Part shown: positions 12,001 through 25,200 of the stretch, piece after piece
Numbering within the stretch: position 1 is the first letter of the stretch
How the letters are laid out: each line of letters starts with the position of its first letter
NCBI GenBank assembly: GCA_020064725.1
Contig: JAGTWJ010000006.1
Location: 2,356,001 to 2,420,000 of the forward strand
Reading direction: 5' to 3'
Origin: Drechslerella dactyloides
Lineage: Eukaryota; Ascomycota; Orbiliomycetes; Orbiliales; Orbiliaceae
DNA length: 64,000 nt
Made by a program: the position numbers and the translations under genes
Notes under the pieces: model-generated
What the model was told of the DNA's origin: nothing
What the model saw: only the letters and a program-made list of their open reading frames with translations
The model's database searches: none

Positions 12001-12456
12001 CGGGGTGTGGGGTGGTGTCACAGGAAGGGTTTGTGACCGATGGTATCGTGCTGTATGCTGTTGGGGCTGCTGAGGTTGGAGCGTATTCTGATGGTTGTGG
12101 TGCGTGTGCTGTTGCCACCGCTGAGGTTGGCCATAGTCATCCTCTGCATCATGGCCCTCATCGTCGGAACCGCCGTAGAGGTCCCCAATCGCCGCCGTGA
12201 CATGCTCGTGATCACCTAGCGACTCCTGGCGGCTGTGGAACGTCTGGTCGGAATGATGGGAAAAGCGGTTATATCGAGGCTGGCTGGCCGACTATATGGA
12301 TACACCAAAAGCACAGACAAATGCGCACGTTAGCTATAGCTCGGCATATGAATGCATCTGTGGCGACCAGCATGAAGCAGTCCGCCAAGAAGCCCCAGAG
12401 TGATTGGCCGGGAGCCTGTCCATGCCGATATGCGGGTCCGAGATGGTTACCTTCAT
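9017..12456 (-). CDS. Zds-family protein (Zds_C domain), cell-cycle/phosphatase regulator
   Basis: Fungal Zds proteins bind and direct PP2A-Cdc55 in mitotic exit and polarity. The proposed exons are 12456-12451, 12291-11307, 11247-9581 and 9496-9017, giving 1045 residues. An early HVTAAIGDLYG block and FWVPARLHPELAPKAF (exon 2) match N-terminal motifs of filamentous-fungal homologues. The diagnostic Zds C-terminal domain is at about residues 790-840 (RFPIHIERAIYRLSH through LLQQVLLSNFMYAYL). Between them lie Pro/Ser-rich and very Lys/Arg/Glu/Asp-rich stretches. After the Zds domain come a poly-Gln segment and a 150-residue Gly/Tyr/Asp/His-rich acidic tail. The last intron (84 nt, GTGAGT...CAG) is a multiple of three with no in-frame stop. 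The start is the weak point: exon 2 opens right after an in-frame TAG and has no early ATG, so I infer a 6-nt first exon encoding Met-Lys. The domain call is firm; the first exon is tentative. Confidence 0.88.
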
Positions 12457-14450
12457 AGAAGCTATCGGGATGTACGGCACTCCCAAGCCAGGGGGTCGTC
12501 GAGATTTGCGAGCAGGAGGTGAAAGACAGCCTAGATGGACAACGATGGACGATTCGCGATCAAGAAGGTACGGGCACCATGGGCCGCCACCGCAAGCACC
12601 GATCCACACAACCTCTCAGGGAAGCCCCCACCGATTCAAGATACGGGCACGGCAAGCGTCGTCGATGGAGCTCAGGCAGGAAGACAGGCTGGCAGGTCGG
12701 CAGGCGTGCAGGCGAATGGTACCGGCGAGAGCAGGAGGCCTGAGGGGCCCGTAAGAGCGGCGACTGCAGTGTGTCCGGCAAGCGTTCCTGGGTATGATCT
12801 AGATCTCCGAAGCAACCCTCGTATCCTCCTGTCTCGTCTCGTCCGATGCAGAGGTACGCTGGACGATGTTCCGTCGTCCCCTTGCTTGCTCGCTTGCGAA
12901 CGAGCGCTGGCAAAATATCCGGGTAAAATCGCTATTCGGAGGTGGACGGGAGCGTCTGGGACGGTAGCATTCCACGGTGGAGCAGCTCTAGGATTGCATC
13001 ATCCAGCGGTGCAGTCGGTCGCAATGCAGGGTTCCGGCGTGCGTGTCGAGAATCGGTCCGTTCGGAGGCTCGGGACAGTCCGTGTAGACGCGGTGGGCGA
13101 GAGGCAGGTCGTCGGCGGGCGTGAAGCTGGTGGTGCTGCGGAAAGCTTGGTGAGGAAGCAGGTTTCGTGGAGTTGAGGCGTTTGCAATTGGGCGAGTGGC
13201 CGATCGCCTTGGGTTTGAGGGAACGTTCCTTCCAGGCGCATACACACATTCACACATACGCACGACGGACTCGAGCACTCGGACCGCGCAGGCACATTCC
13301 CTCCGGTCGATCGAGCATGCCAGGCAGCTGCTGGGCAAGCTCCAGCAGATGAGATCGTGTCAGGGGCTCCCGTAAGAAGCTAGCCCGTCGCGGCGCGAGG
13401 TCGGCATGCTGTGCGAAGGGCAGGAGATCGGGCCGGGACAGGCTCTGGGCCGGAGACGACATACACCGGCACCGCTTCAATGGACTAGCTGCTGCTGCTA
13501 TATAAAGCATCATCATATCAAATCCGATCCTATCGTATTACACGAAGCGCATATTATCCCACGCAGTACAATGCACCCCCCGTGCCTCCAGCATGCCTTC
13601 GTCGTAGCCCGCGCGACGCCCACATGGTATGAAGCAACATTGCATACATCAGATCTCGAAAATGGACGCGAAGGAACGACTGGCTGCGACTGTTTACAAT
13701 GAAGGCTGTGCACGAGGTCGGGCGTCTATCCCGCCGCGTTCGTCCCTTTCTGGCGCGGATCCAGGAGCCAATCATATCCGTCGCCCGAGTCTCAGGTCCA
13801 TGGCTACACGAGGCCTTCAAATCAACGGTCTTCTCTGCCAGTCTCCCTGTGTGCTGCCCGTCTGCCTGTCCGCCGTCTGCCTGCAATTGCCAGTGCCTCG
13901 GCATTACTGCCAGAAGAGGGCCGTCGTGCATTCGTGCCCCTTAAAGAAGCCTCCTGGGCTTCTGCAGATAATTTCGGCGCCTGCATTGCAGTGCAGACAG
14001 CCAGCAAGCCAGGTCGCCTCGGACAATGCTGCAGCCTCTTCCAGAATTTCAGGAGGCTCCATCCGGCAGCTGCATGCAGGCGGCCTTCCGACCCGGCGGC
14101 TCCTATTCCACACCATCCGGCGGCGCAGTGCCAGCTCCTGGGCGGCATGCACTTTGAGAGGACGGCAATATCTGACGTAACCGGTCGTTAGCAGCCAAGA
14201 CACGCGGGACGCAGGAACGGGCGTTCACTTACCCCAAAAGCAAGCTGGAAGTTCATGCTTTTGCTAGCTCGAGGCAGCAGGCGAGTAAGGAGAGCGTCCT
14301 CTGGAACATTGTTCCGGAAGGAGCAGACGAGATGCAAGAATTCAAAGTCGAGTCGCGACGTTAATCCGCTCCGTTCGAAAAGTTCGGACGAAAGGCATCA
14401 ACCCAAAGCGTGCAGAAACAACACAACCGCGTCCGGCCGTTGGTAATTCC
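12457..14450. other. GC-rich region upstream of Zds, probable leader/promoter
   Basis: This stretch is visibly richer in G+C than the AT-rich DNA that follows 14.45 kb. Long open frames (for example 12535-13176 and 13629-14180, plus strand) overlap frames on the other strand and read as Arg/Gly/Ser/Pro-rich sequence with no domain. Clusters of GCAGG (about 12670-12720) and CTGCC (about 13850-13900) repeats occur. Most likely it is promoter or untranslated leader of the Zds gene, not coding. Confidence 0.45.
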
Positions 14451-14578
14451 TAGACTCCCTCATCTCGGAGCAAGTAATCCGTAGCCGCACAAGGGTAAGT
14501 TGAGTATAAAATAAGACGGTGCTGGAGTTCACTTAGCAGCATATACGGACGGATATATATGAGAGCAGAATATTTTTT

Positions 14579-14616
14579 CAGGTAATTTTAGTATATATAT
14601 TGTATATATATACCTG
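14579..14616. repeat. AT-rich imperfect hairpin
   Basis: CAGGTA at one end and TACCTG at the other, enclosing two TATATATA arms around a short TTG loop. This could form a mostly A-T hairpin. Function unknown. Confidence 0.5.
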
Positions 14617-17309
14617 AACGGCCCGTATGTGGATCGCAGTTGTATATATAATGAGCGTGTCGTAAAAGCTGCTCATTTGGAGAAAAAAAGGTTTCCCTCA
14701 GTCAGCCAGAAACATCTTGGTTTTTTATGTCGTCTGAAAATTCTAAGGGAGGGACAGGAATCCGGCTGAACCCAAGTTTTAGCGAGACATCACGGTACGT
14801 ATAAAATATGCACCTTCAGGCCTTAGTTGATGCAGTATAAATACTCAGTTCCTCATGTAGAAGTAAATAGTAGTCATATATTGTTTTGTCCAGATCCAGA
14901 GCACTTAGGTTGGCTTTGAGGCGAATCTGTACGCATCTCAATCGACAACACGCTGCAGTCTGATCCCTCGGCAGGACGTCGTCATCATCTTTCTTAACAT
15001 TAAAGTTGTAATTCTGGGATGCCGTAGATATTTTCATCAATTTTTGATACTTGCGAAATGCATGCATGCTCCTAGGGGATCTTGGAAACTGCAACCCCTC
15101 TTAGTATCCCACATCATGTTGCAATTTTATCTCGGGTAGAGAAATATATCACGCTCTTAAGGTTTTTTCCATAAACTAGCACCACTTTGGTCTCGCAGCG
15201 CACCACTTTGATTGATAAGTATTTATAGATTTATAGCTCAAATACGTTAACTTGATTGAATTAATTGAATTACTCTCATAATATTAATGCTAACAACGAT
15301 GCAAGTATTCCCGTTATTGGTGATCAAAGCTATTCGGATCCGGCGCAACTGAGTCGCTGACTTCGTTTATAGACATCGCCACTTCGTAAATCCGGTCCGT
15401 CCAAGTAACAAACCTAAAGATTAAATCCTCTAAGTCTGAGAAGCTTTGCATTTATTGTATCCCACGAAAGACAATTGTATTCTTGGAACGGGCCAAAATC
15501 GCGCAATCCGTCTTCTTTTTGTCTACCAATTTACCCAAGGCATCTCGATGGTGCGATCATGATATCATACCGAAATTTGATTCCTCGCTGCATGTCGTCT
15601 ATATCCTCATGCCTCCCAGCGATGTATTACTTAAAATAGACATTTATGTGAGTTACCTGCGCCAATGTTAATATCGAGCAAATGCACAAGAACCTGGCAA
15701 ACAAACGGCACGAAGACACAACGTAAACGTCGTAAGACTCGATCTATCATATCAGGGCCCGCGACACAACTCCGAAATTTCCCCCACCTTATGACGCCGC
15801 TGCAGGATCCGGGGCCCATGCCGCCGTCTGCAGCGCTGTCGTCCCGACATATGCACGAAAGGATCATCTCGCCCTCATCTTCGGATCAAACTGCCACAAC
15901 GCCCCGCGCCATCGTCAGAGCCTTAAACCTTTTTGCACCAAAAAATTGCATGGGTCCGACGTTAGTTCGAACAAACTAGACTCGGTTGGTTGTCAGTTTG
16001 CGGACAGATACTTTCGCCCTCATAGGCGTGCACTTATTTGTGTGCTGGTGCGTGTGCAACGTACGGAAACACTCAACGCCGTATCCACAATTAATCTACA
16101 AATTGCAAAATACCCAGTAATTCGACGCACTGACGCAGAAAAACTGCCACACCTTCGGCATCTCGCACCTCGCGAGCCTGAAATCTGTCCTCTGCCAGAA
16201 AGTTATTTCACTTGACAAGCGGGCCAACCCCGCTCACTGGCCGGCCGGATTAATTGCATGTAACTGGAATTTTTTTCCACCGCGTATATCAGCTGCGTGC
16301 CCCACTATGCGAAGGCGTATCTTAACAAATATGTTTCTGCTGCCGCCGCCGCCGGCCCATAATATGCGTGCACTTAGATATAACCAGACCAGGAAATACG
16401 TCTGTTTCACTTTTAGACATGTATTGGCACGGAACGCCTCTGGCTATGTTATCCATTGAGCCAGCCGTCGTCTGTACTGCTCTGGCTTCCATGTTTCCGC
16501 CCTCCTTTAAATATCCGCCTCCTAATTTACCGTCTTCACGGCCCATTAACAGCATACGCTCCAGTCGTTTGATCTACGTATCTACTCCGTCCACAATTCC
16601 CACATTTGTAATAAATATTACCGTTCTCCAACAAGCTAAAGTTTCATCAATACCCAACTGTCCAAACACTAACCCAAAGCAATGGTGGAGAAATACACCA
16701 GCGGGAGCTAGCTCACCCTCCTCCCCCCGCCGCAAGACGCACAAATGACGCTAACTAATCAGAAGCTAACCTGAGCTCGCCTCTAGAGTAGCCTTGCTGA
16801 ATACAAGCCGGGACAAGCTGAGATCGAGCTCAGAACATTACAACGCATGCGCAGGCGTCTAGGCACGCAGCTCATCAGTTATCGTACCCCTTGACATATC
16901 CTACACGGTATACGTAGCTCCCTCTGCACGTTCGGCTCGCCTACGTATACCTCCATGATCATCTGGGCTAGCGAGGTGTATGTTCATTCGAAATACCTAG
17001 GATGATGCATTTGCGAGACTTTTCGCAAGCCTTGCAACTGACAGCTCAACGGAGGCAAGGGAGGCCTGGAGCTCCTCATGCATCATGCAACATATATGCC
17101 GCTTACTGCTCGGTGGTATGCACTCCCAGATTCATCTATGCGCTTCCAGAAGAGAACTTTCGAATGTTCACCCCGGTTGACAAAAACTTGCCATTCACTC
17201 CGCATCACATCAAGATTAGCTTCGATTGCAAGGAAAAATTTGCTCCCCGTCAGCTTTGCAGGATTTCGCTGGCATATGTGTGAAGTAATTTGAGGAACTT
17301 GCCGTTATT

Positions 17310-17335
17310 GAGCTCAGCCGAGCATCGCTGAGCTC
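17310..17335. repeat. Perfect 9-bp inverted repeat with 8-nt loop
   Basis: GAGCTCAGC at 17310-17318 and GCTGAGCTC at 17327-17335 pair perfectly, a G+C-containing stem in an AT-rich intergenic stretch. No U-run directly follows, so a terminator role is not supported. Confidence 0.6.
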
Positions 17336-19045
17336 TACATATGTATTCAACTGACACCGAAATCGACGTCTATCAACGATCCTGCTCCAAGAGCTCGGTA
17401 TAACCGTCAAGTCACCACCGCGTGCTATACAACTCAGCCCATACATATATAGGACATCATCAGCAATATATTAATCTCAACTCAAACCTAATATTTTAGT
17501 GTTTATGTGCATCGTGATATGTATCATTGCATTATTGCTATCAGCAGCCTAAATTCAATCTGAATACGTAACGAGAAAAGTACACCCAGTCCATGCTTGC
17601 AGACCTATCTTTGGTGATTGCGGTCCGGATATATCGATGTCCCACTACAGACATAGAAATTCCAGATGCACAGGAGTTTTTCGCAAAGGGATCATTTCAT
17701 CCGGATCAGCAACGTCGATACCGTCATGATTTCACCATGCCAACGTCAAGTTGACAAGATATTTAGCGTGTATATGACAAGGGCCGTATGTATTGAAGTA
17801 TGTATATATGTCGTGCGTAATATAATATTACTTCATTATCAATGTCACTCTTCACCATTTTCAAAGTTTTAGTCCATGCAATAGAAAACCTGAAACCGCT
17901 GGAGTAAATATATCCACCGCTCGGCGGGCAAGCGAAGGCGGGAACGAAAGAGATGCCAGTTACAACAGTACAGGAAGCCAAAACCCCACAGTTAATTTTT
18001 CCAGGACAAGGTCAATGGGGAAACTGTCGGAAAGACAGATTCAGCCCCGGTTTGCCTAACGGACACACGCACAAAAAACACCACATTCGCCAATGAGACC
18101 AATGTCTCTTGTTTCTAATTCCGCCGCTAGTCAGCCAGGCAGCGGGCGAGCGAGCAGGCTGCTTGTACTGTACATGCACGTATATGTTAGACGGCAGCCG
18201 GCGCACAGACGAGAAATATGTCCACTACGTTGCTGTAGGGCAATTCTAGCCGGCTCGTCCTCTTCTCTAGCTTGCGCCCTTACTTTCTACGAGGCAATAC
18301 TTAGATAGAGTTTCGTTGAAACAGCCCAATATCACGACCGCACTAGCCAGGGCCGCCAGATGCATCCTGCGGGGTCAATTAGCTATAATTCGATGCAACA
18401 TCTAGCTTAATATATCGTTTACCTAGGTAGGTAAAGTATCTCATCGAACTCCGATTTACGGAAGCTAGGAATTGGCCGTAAATGGCAATAAAAAAAAAAG
18501 CGTGATCTTGCAGACGGCACGGTACAATAGATGGCGGATGCGTCGGTTCGGTTCTTATCCGCCGCGCTCCTATAATGTCGATTCAGCCTGTCGCAAGCCG
18601 TTACTACTAAAATTGCGTTTGCATGCATTTATGTACAAGTAGGGTCAGAAAGTACAAGTCATCTTCGAGGAGACGAGGAGTCTCGGGCGGGACAGGTATC
18701 TCCATGGCCAAACATTAACACATATATATAAACTCACTAAGGAAATATATTTTTTCGGCTGGACATATATTGCGGTGCATGGGCAGGATATAATCCAAAT
18801 CATTCGTAAGCAGTCATAAAAGTTTGCCGTATCTGCACGTATGCCAGAGCAAGGTATTGTTATATGACCACCATTCACCAAACGGTAACAGGACCAAGAG
18901 GGAATCAGGGGAGTCGACAGCGTAGGCAGTAGCTGAATACGCTATAAACAAAGATAAAAACACTAAAAATAAAGATAACAAAGCAAGGTATGATGAGCTA
19001 TCCTAATAGCTCAAGGGTAAAGCAATCAAACAGGGAATAAAAGGG

Positions 19046-22000
19046 CTACAGGACAAGACACCCTAAGTAACCGTACTTTTGTAGCATTTGGGTATCAATA
19101 ACCGGGTATCTAGCTTCTGAAGACATTCCAGATGCCCCAGGAACGCCTGCACTCTCCCCCACTGCCAACTCCGCAAGGTGCGCCAGGTTTCCGTGCGGCA
19201 GGGGGTGTTTTCCGGCAGCTGTAGTTGCTCCAGAGTTAGTCCGAACCTGACCCGTCCTGCGAGCGATGAAATCCTTGATTGTCCTATCCCACCCCGCACT
19301 GTCCTCCCGAGTCGAAATACCCCGACGTGTCTCCAAAGCCTCTGCGATTAGCGTGATACCCCTTTCCGCTTCCATCCTAGTCTCGCCGTAATCCAGCAGA
19401 TCCACTAACGTCAGGATCGCCAACGCCGCGAAATGGTAGCTAAGTGGGGTTACTGGCGTCTGCACCGAGTTTAGGATCGCTGCGATGCGCGTCGCCGGGA
19501 CGATAAGCTGACTTGGTTCGGTAGCGTCGTTCAAGCGGAGGAAGAGCAATTTGACATGCCAGTAGGCGATATGCACAAGATTCAGCGAACCTAGAACGCT
19601 GTCGACACTCTCACGGAACCGCTCGAGCTCTCCTCGCAGCAGTCTGGAAACGTAAGCACCACCTGCTGGGGTTGAGACCGCTTGATCGGATGACGTTAGG
19701 CTTTCCGCTAGGTGGCCAAGAATCATGGATAGGCCTGTGGGTCATGCCGTTAGCACCGACCATCTATAGAGACCTGTTTATATATAGCCCCATTCGCAGG
19801 TAGATGAGTTTTCCGCCACCAACGGATAAATAATATCAAATATTGGCGGTAGTGGTGTGCCTCGCACCCATGGAGAGCCGACACCTACGAAAGGGGTGGA
19901 AAGGGGGCTGCAGGTGACTTACGTGTAATATGGTAAGCTGCTGTTCCTAGAAGAGCTTGATCTTCTGGAAGCAGTACCACGCTGGAATCAGGGATATGCA
20001 GCGGACTCGAGGTGCTCACAGCGTTCCATCTGTCGAGAACCACAAGAGCCCACCACGCTCGCCTACCTAGCTTTTCGTCGCTGTCGTCATGATCGCCTCC
20101 GGATGGCCCGGCTCCTGCATTTCCGTGATGGAGTCGCAGGTTATATGCCAACCCGATAGCAGCTCCCAACCACAGCGCTCTTGGAGGTCCAAACTGGCCC
20201 TTTATAGCAGCAGGACCTCGATTGTCTGCTTCAAGGATCAAAAAGATCAAGGTCTGCAGGTAGACCAAGTTGTCCGCAATCGATCTACTGGCGGGGTCTT
20301 CGTATTGAGCAGAGAAGGCAAGCTCAGCGACCCCGCGAGACTCGTAAGGTCCCGTAGGGATCAAGGTAGATGCTGGATTAGATCTCACAGCGCAGTATAG
20401 AGCTTGAAGGAAGGCCTCCCGTACACGCGAGGATGCGTGTGAAAGCCTCGATCTCAACCTCAATTTTGAATGAGGGAGAAACGGGAAAGTTGGATGGATG
20501 ATTGTATAATATCTTCAATGAAACCAGACCATCGGTCAGAGACGTCAGTTTCTATGGAAAAATATGCAACATGGCAACAACGCAAAACCTGAAACCTTTA
20601 GCCCATTGAGATTTTATATGGGGACTCACTGGTCGATTGTTGGCTCATCCCAATCGAAGGATTTGCCGGGGCCTTTCATCATACTCGAGCTCATTGTGAT
20701 ATCTAGACGTTCAAGAGGTCCACTTAGACTCTGTTTTCTTACTTCGGAAGGGTCAGGCCGCCAGCTGGAAAACGAACCAGAAGTAGGTGATGTGTGAGCA
20801 ATTAGAGGTGGGGGGACGGATGCAGATGAGATGGAGCCTCTCTGAGAACGCAGGCCACTTGAAGGGTGAGTAGGAGGAATGTGAGGAGGAGGGAGCTGCC
20901 TCTGTGGTATTTGAGGAGGAGCTGGCTGATGATGAGGACTGTGAAATGAGTCGATTGGCGGTAGCCGTTCGCCACTACGTGGTAATGTCGGGCTCTGCGC
21001 CAACGGCTGCAGATGCATGCCTAGCGGAAATTCACTCGACGAGGATAAGGTACGCTTCCTGGACGGTCTGAGAAGGTTAGGTGGAGGCGACGTCCCTTCC
21101 GACTCCATTGGCGATGATTCTCCTTCGACCGACGTCACGTAAGGATGCATATCGCTAGTCGATATTGTATTCTCTAGCGTATTTAACCGGTCTGCAAGTT
21201 CCTTAATATACCTAGTTTAGATTGCGCAACGTTTAGCATCCTGCTGTCAGCCCAAAGAGATCCCGAACAACAGAGCAAAAATTCGCGCATGGAGTGAGCA
21301 AGGCCGCTGTCGAAGCGGGAATGGAATATTCGACAGATGGCAGGTTCCAGAGCCTGATCCGGCAAATGTTGCAGCATGTCACAGCGAAGGAGCATACATG
21401 CAATCATGAGAAATGGACCAAACAGACAACATGGTACTTATCGGGTTATTGTCGATCATACGTAAGTACACATGTATATTTGCTTACCCTTTGCTGGGGC
21501 CCCTCTTCATCGGCACCCTACTGAACGAGCACCTTGCTCCTACTCTTTTGCAGCTCGAACACTGCTCGACTCCTGTCTCCGACGTAGCATCGCACCGGAT
21601 CTGTGCAACGCATATAACGAGGGTTACCACAACCAGGCCACTTGTAAGACCAAAGACAAGAAGCAAGAAGACGTCTCAGATGAGTTAAAAGGTCTTGAGG
21701 CCGATAATACCTTTTTCCGTCGACATTCGTCACATGCCCGTGATACTTTGGACCGCTTTCGAGGTGCAAGGTCGCTGCTAGGCCCTCCCATTTCCATCGA
21801 CGTGTCGCCATATCCACTAGGACCCATCCTGGGAGATGGCGGTCGCTGGTCGTATCCTTGCATCGGGGCATCCATCGGCGAAATTATTGGAGGCAGCCCT
21901 CTGGGAATAGATATCAAGGCTGACGAGGGCGCACTAAGAAGCATGGACGGCGGCACGTTGTCCCGTTGTCTTCGATCCACACCGCTATCGCCACGCTCTA

Positions 22001-22262
22001 GATATAAATCCGCAAGCTTGTCGGCAGTACTGAGAGACAAGTCCGTTGTTTGGAGCGACGTCAGGTACCTGGGCTTCGAGGGAAAGTCGGAGTCCACGTC
22101 TGGGTACAACTTCGAACGTTGATATGAGTCCGAGGGAAGTGTCGCAGAGGAAGGAGGAGAATAGATAGACCGGCGCAATGGTAGAGTTATCGTCAAGTAC
22201 TTTGCAGGGTTAGAGCGGTGGGTCACTAGTTGGGATGAGGGAGCTGTAGCGACCTCCGCCAT
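19046..22262 (-). CDS. RGT1: Rgt1-like Zn2Cys6 transcription factor
   Basis: Nuclear DNA-binding regulator; yeast Rgt1 represses hexose-transporter genes when glucose is scarce. Exons read 22262-21711, 21600-21488, 21211-20630, 20512-19923 and 19734-19046, giving 841 residues with all phases consistent. The zinc cluster has Cys at about 177, 180, 187, 198, 201 and 208 (CDECRRKK / IRC / CSSC...C). It is split by the first intron right after CDECRRKK. The linker MKRGPSKGYIKELADRLNTL following the cluster is characteristic of Rgt1-type proteins, not of the general family. A fungal_trans middle-homology region runs through exons 3-5, including the RRAWWALVVLDRW block. A long Ser/Pro-rich N-terminus and a Ser/Pro/His-rich linker flank the finger. 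Intron 2 is long (276 nt); the others are 110-188 nt. The orthologue assignment rests on the finger and linker; the target genes are inference. Confidence 0.9.
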
Positions 22263-25200
22263 TTACTCGATCGGTAAGGCTAGGAAAAACTCCTGACAGC
22301 CCACTGGTACTCGAATGACTGGAGAAAAGTCCGTGGGCTGATTGCTCCCTCGGATGCTGCGCTGCTTATACCTGAAAGAGTACCTACGAGGTCCGGGCAG
22401 CAGAGTCGTGACACCTTCGTCCCCGCAGCGGTTGACGTCAGGACGACACCCACAAGTCTACTTGCGTCCCAATGTTATGAGTTTGATTATTATGAGAGAT
22501 GTGAAGATGAAGAGCTAGGAAGGAGTGATGACGGAGATCAAAATGAATGAGAGCTGGTTCCTTGATCTGCGGGGAAGTTATACTTAGCCTGAGGCCAGAC
22601 GATTTCAATACTTGCCCAAGCCTCCCCCAGCAGTCCGGAACACTGGTTTTGTATGTGTCCCTGGCTAAGCTATGCCAATAAAACTTAGGTATCTACAGCT
22701 GACTTGCGGATAGATATGCACGCGGGAGCTTAGTTCAGCTTCGTTGAAGGGTAGATAGGTGTGGCAAGGCGTTTATGTGACGGGTTTAATTATCTTTGCT
22801 CCCGTAAAAAGGCAGTAGCCAAGAGTATCCAAACGGTGAGCACCCGCCGTCAGATCGGAGTCCCTCCGCTATGTGGTGCAGAATCACGCAAACGAGCAGC
22901 TGGACCTAAGATGCTTGATCTCAGTCTTGCGCAAGTGCTGGGCAGCCGAGTGGTCAGAAAACTCGATGCGAGACGGGGTCTAATCAAGAATCGTGGAGCA
23001 TATGACCACCTGACTATGATTTCGTGCAGCAGCGGACTAAACGATCGTCGTTTCGCCTGGCCGGGGGGCAGCTTAGTGGTATCGGCAGGTGTCGTTCGCT
23101 TGTTCATGCAAAGGTCCAATTCAACCAGATTGCAGGTGTGGCCGGATCAATTCCACCTCCAGTACGAGCGGTGCGGTGCCAGACAGCGTGGCCAGCTGGT
23201 CAGGCACGCTAGCTAACCGGACACCGGAGCGGAATGGTTTTGTCGATGGGTACTGCCCGGGTACCCCGCCATACGACAGCTGCTATTTGAGAGACGGATA
23301 CCCAGCCGATATAGCAGCCCTGTACGCTTTGCTAAACGGCAGATAGACAGGTATGCGAACACGGCTCTAGTAAAGACAATGTCGATATATGGTATAGGAA
23401 CGGCGATTGATTAGCGAGACGGATATTTTGCGACTCTGTGGTCAAACGAGCGAGACCAGAACCCAGGCAGCCAGGATGCCGTCGACAATCGTTTTGTCTT
23501 TAAGTGCAATGTCGAGTCAGTGGACTCCCAATTGCTGGTTCCGTTAACCTCAACAAGTCCTGCAGAAAGAAAGCCTGCCGATATATTATGGGTATGTGTA
23601 TGTAGATGGTATTTGTGGAAGTAGAGTCCCTGCGGCACTATGGAAGTATACTTGCGAGGATAGGATCCGGACACCTCGGTTGGGTAACTTGAAGGATGGG
23701 AGAGGCGCTCTCGGAAAAATAGGTAAGCAACTGTGTGGTCGATCCTTTTTGTCGTCCAGTCTCTATAAATCCCACCTGAGCGAGAGCCTCGCCTAGCACC
23801 AGAAAGCGGCACAATATGACAGGTACAGCTCCAGAGGTTTCGATCCGGGGTAGATGGGACTGAGACTACAGGACCGCCTAGTTTCCCAGTCGAGTCAGGA
23901 TATTAAATGGTCTGAGTGATTTGTCGACGGCCAGACGGCTCGCGGGAGAACTAGATTTTCAAAGAATCGCAAGGTAAGCAAAGAGAGTGATAATGTCGTC
24001 AGGAGCGAGACTAGGTAGGTGGTCGGAGTCTGGGGAAAAGTTCAATGCAGTCAAGTCTGGGGTTTGGCTCCATACGGCTAGGATAAAGCAGGCGAGCAAC
24101 AGCAACTTCCAGGGTTCGCAGTTGACGGCTGACTGACCCGAGAAAGAGGCGCACGAGGACGTGATCCGACAAGATATTAATAGTTAGGTGCTTTTTTTCT
24201 GTGTACGGGCGATGAACATGTGTATGCATGCAGTGGATATGTCCAATGTTATTGCATCCATGTGCCCAAATAAATTCGCCAGGCCAATTTCCATTTGTAT
24301 ACAGACCAGGCCTGTCGACAGTGAACGGGACAGATGTGTCGCACTCTGCAGATTCTAACCGTCAGAGCACCCGCTGAACCTTCCTGTAGCCAGCCGAGAA
24401 AGTATGCTGGGGTATATCAACAGCACCAGGCTTATAACAGTGGGGCCGGGATTTGGATGTGGAAAATGCATAGGCGCATGCTCGACTGTACTTGTATGTC
24501 GGCATCCACCACGAGAAGTGAAGATGGGTGGCGCTCAATTAGCCATCGATCTCTTCGATCAAGTTGAACTTGAGCTCAAAAAATGTGAGAGAGATGAGGT
24601 GGATGCAAGGAGCTTTGGAGTTGTACTTGCGGTTGGAGTAGAAGTGGTAAGAGAGAAAGAATTAGCTAAACGCCCCCTTCAAAACCAAGAGTAGACTCCC
24701 ATTTAATGAATGAAACGCAAAGCGAACATCGAATCGCCCCCGTACTGCAGCGCTGGCCCTTGCGCTTGCACCCTCGCATACTGCCGCGAAAACGAGCGAT
24801 AGGTAATAACAACCAGTTATCGTCATATTATAGCTAATCAGATTGTTATTGCATTGCTGGCCAGCGTCTTCAAACCTACCCGGCCGTCACAGGAGGAACG
24901 TGCTTTTCGCGAGCAATCAAGCAGACACTAGCACACCATGCAAAAGCGCCTTCAACTGCAACTCCGCGGGCTACCCGACCTAAATTCGACACCAGCACCA
25001 GTATGATACGGGCTCGGACTATAGGATGGAGGCTATATTATCATATCGTGTATGCACCGGCCAGAGAGCTGCCTCGTGCGATTATTATCCTGCATCCCGG
25101 GAACGGCGTTTTACTGTCAGTGGTTGTTAGGGTGTTAGTGCGAGCAGATTTGATGCCCGGCTGGCGAATGGACTGGGGACGTTTGTGACCAAACAACCAA

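Larger units (their letters stand above)
14451..19045. other. Gene-free AT-rich intergenic region
   Basis: 4.6 kb between the Zds upstream region and the 3' end of the Rgt1-like gene. Open frames are short, scattered and unlike any family. It contains two inverted repeats, listed separately (14579-14616 and 17310-17335), and many TATATA tracts. No tRNA-like B box or transposase motif was found. Confidence 0.6.

Noticed and set aside
12535..13176. 213-residue plus-strand open frame upstream of Zds
   Set aside because: Arg/Gly/Gln repeats driven by GCAGG-rich DNA, overlapping frames on the other strand, no domain, no splice partner.
13629..14180. 183-residue plus-strand open frame
   Set aside because: GC-rich chance frame with equal-quality frames on the minus strand.
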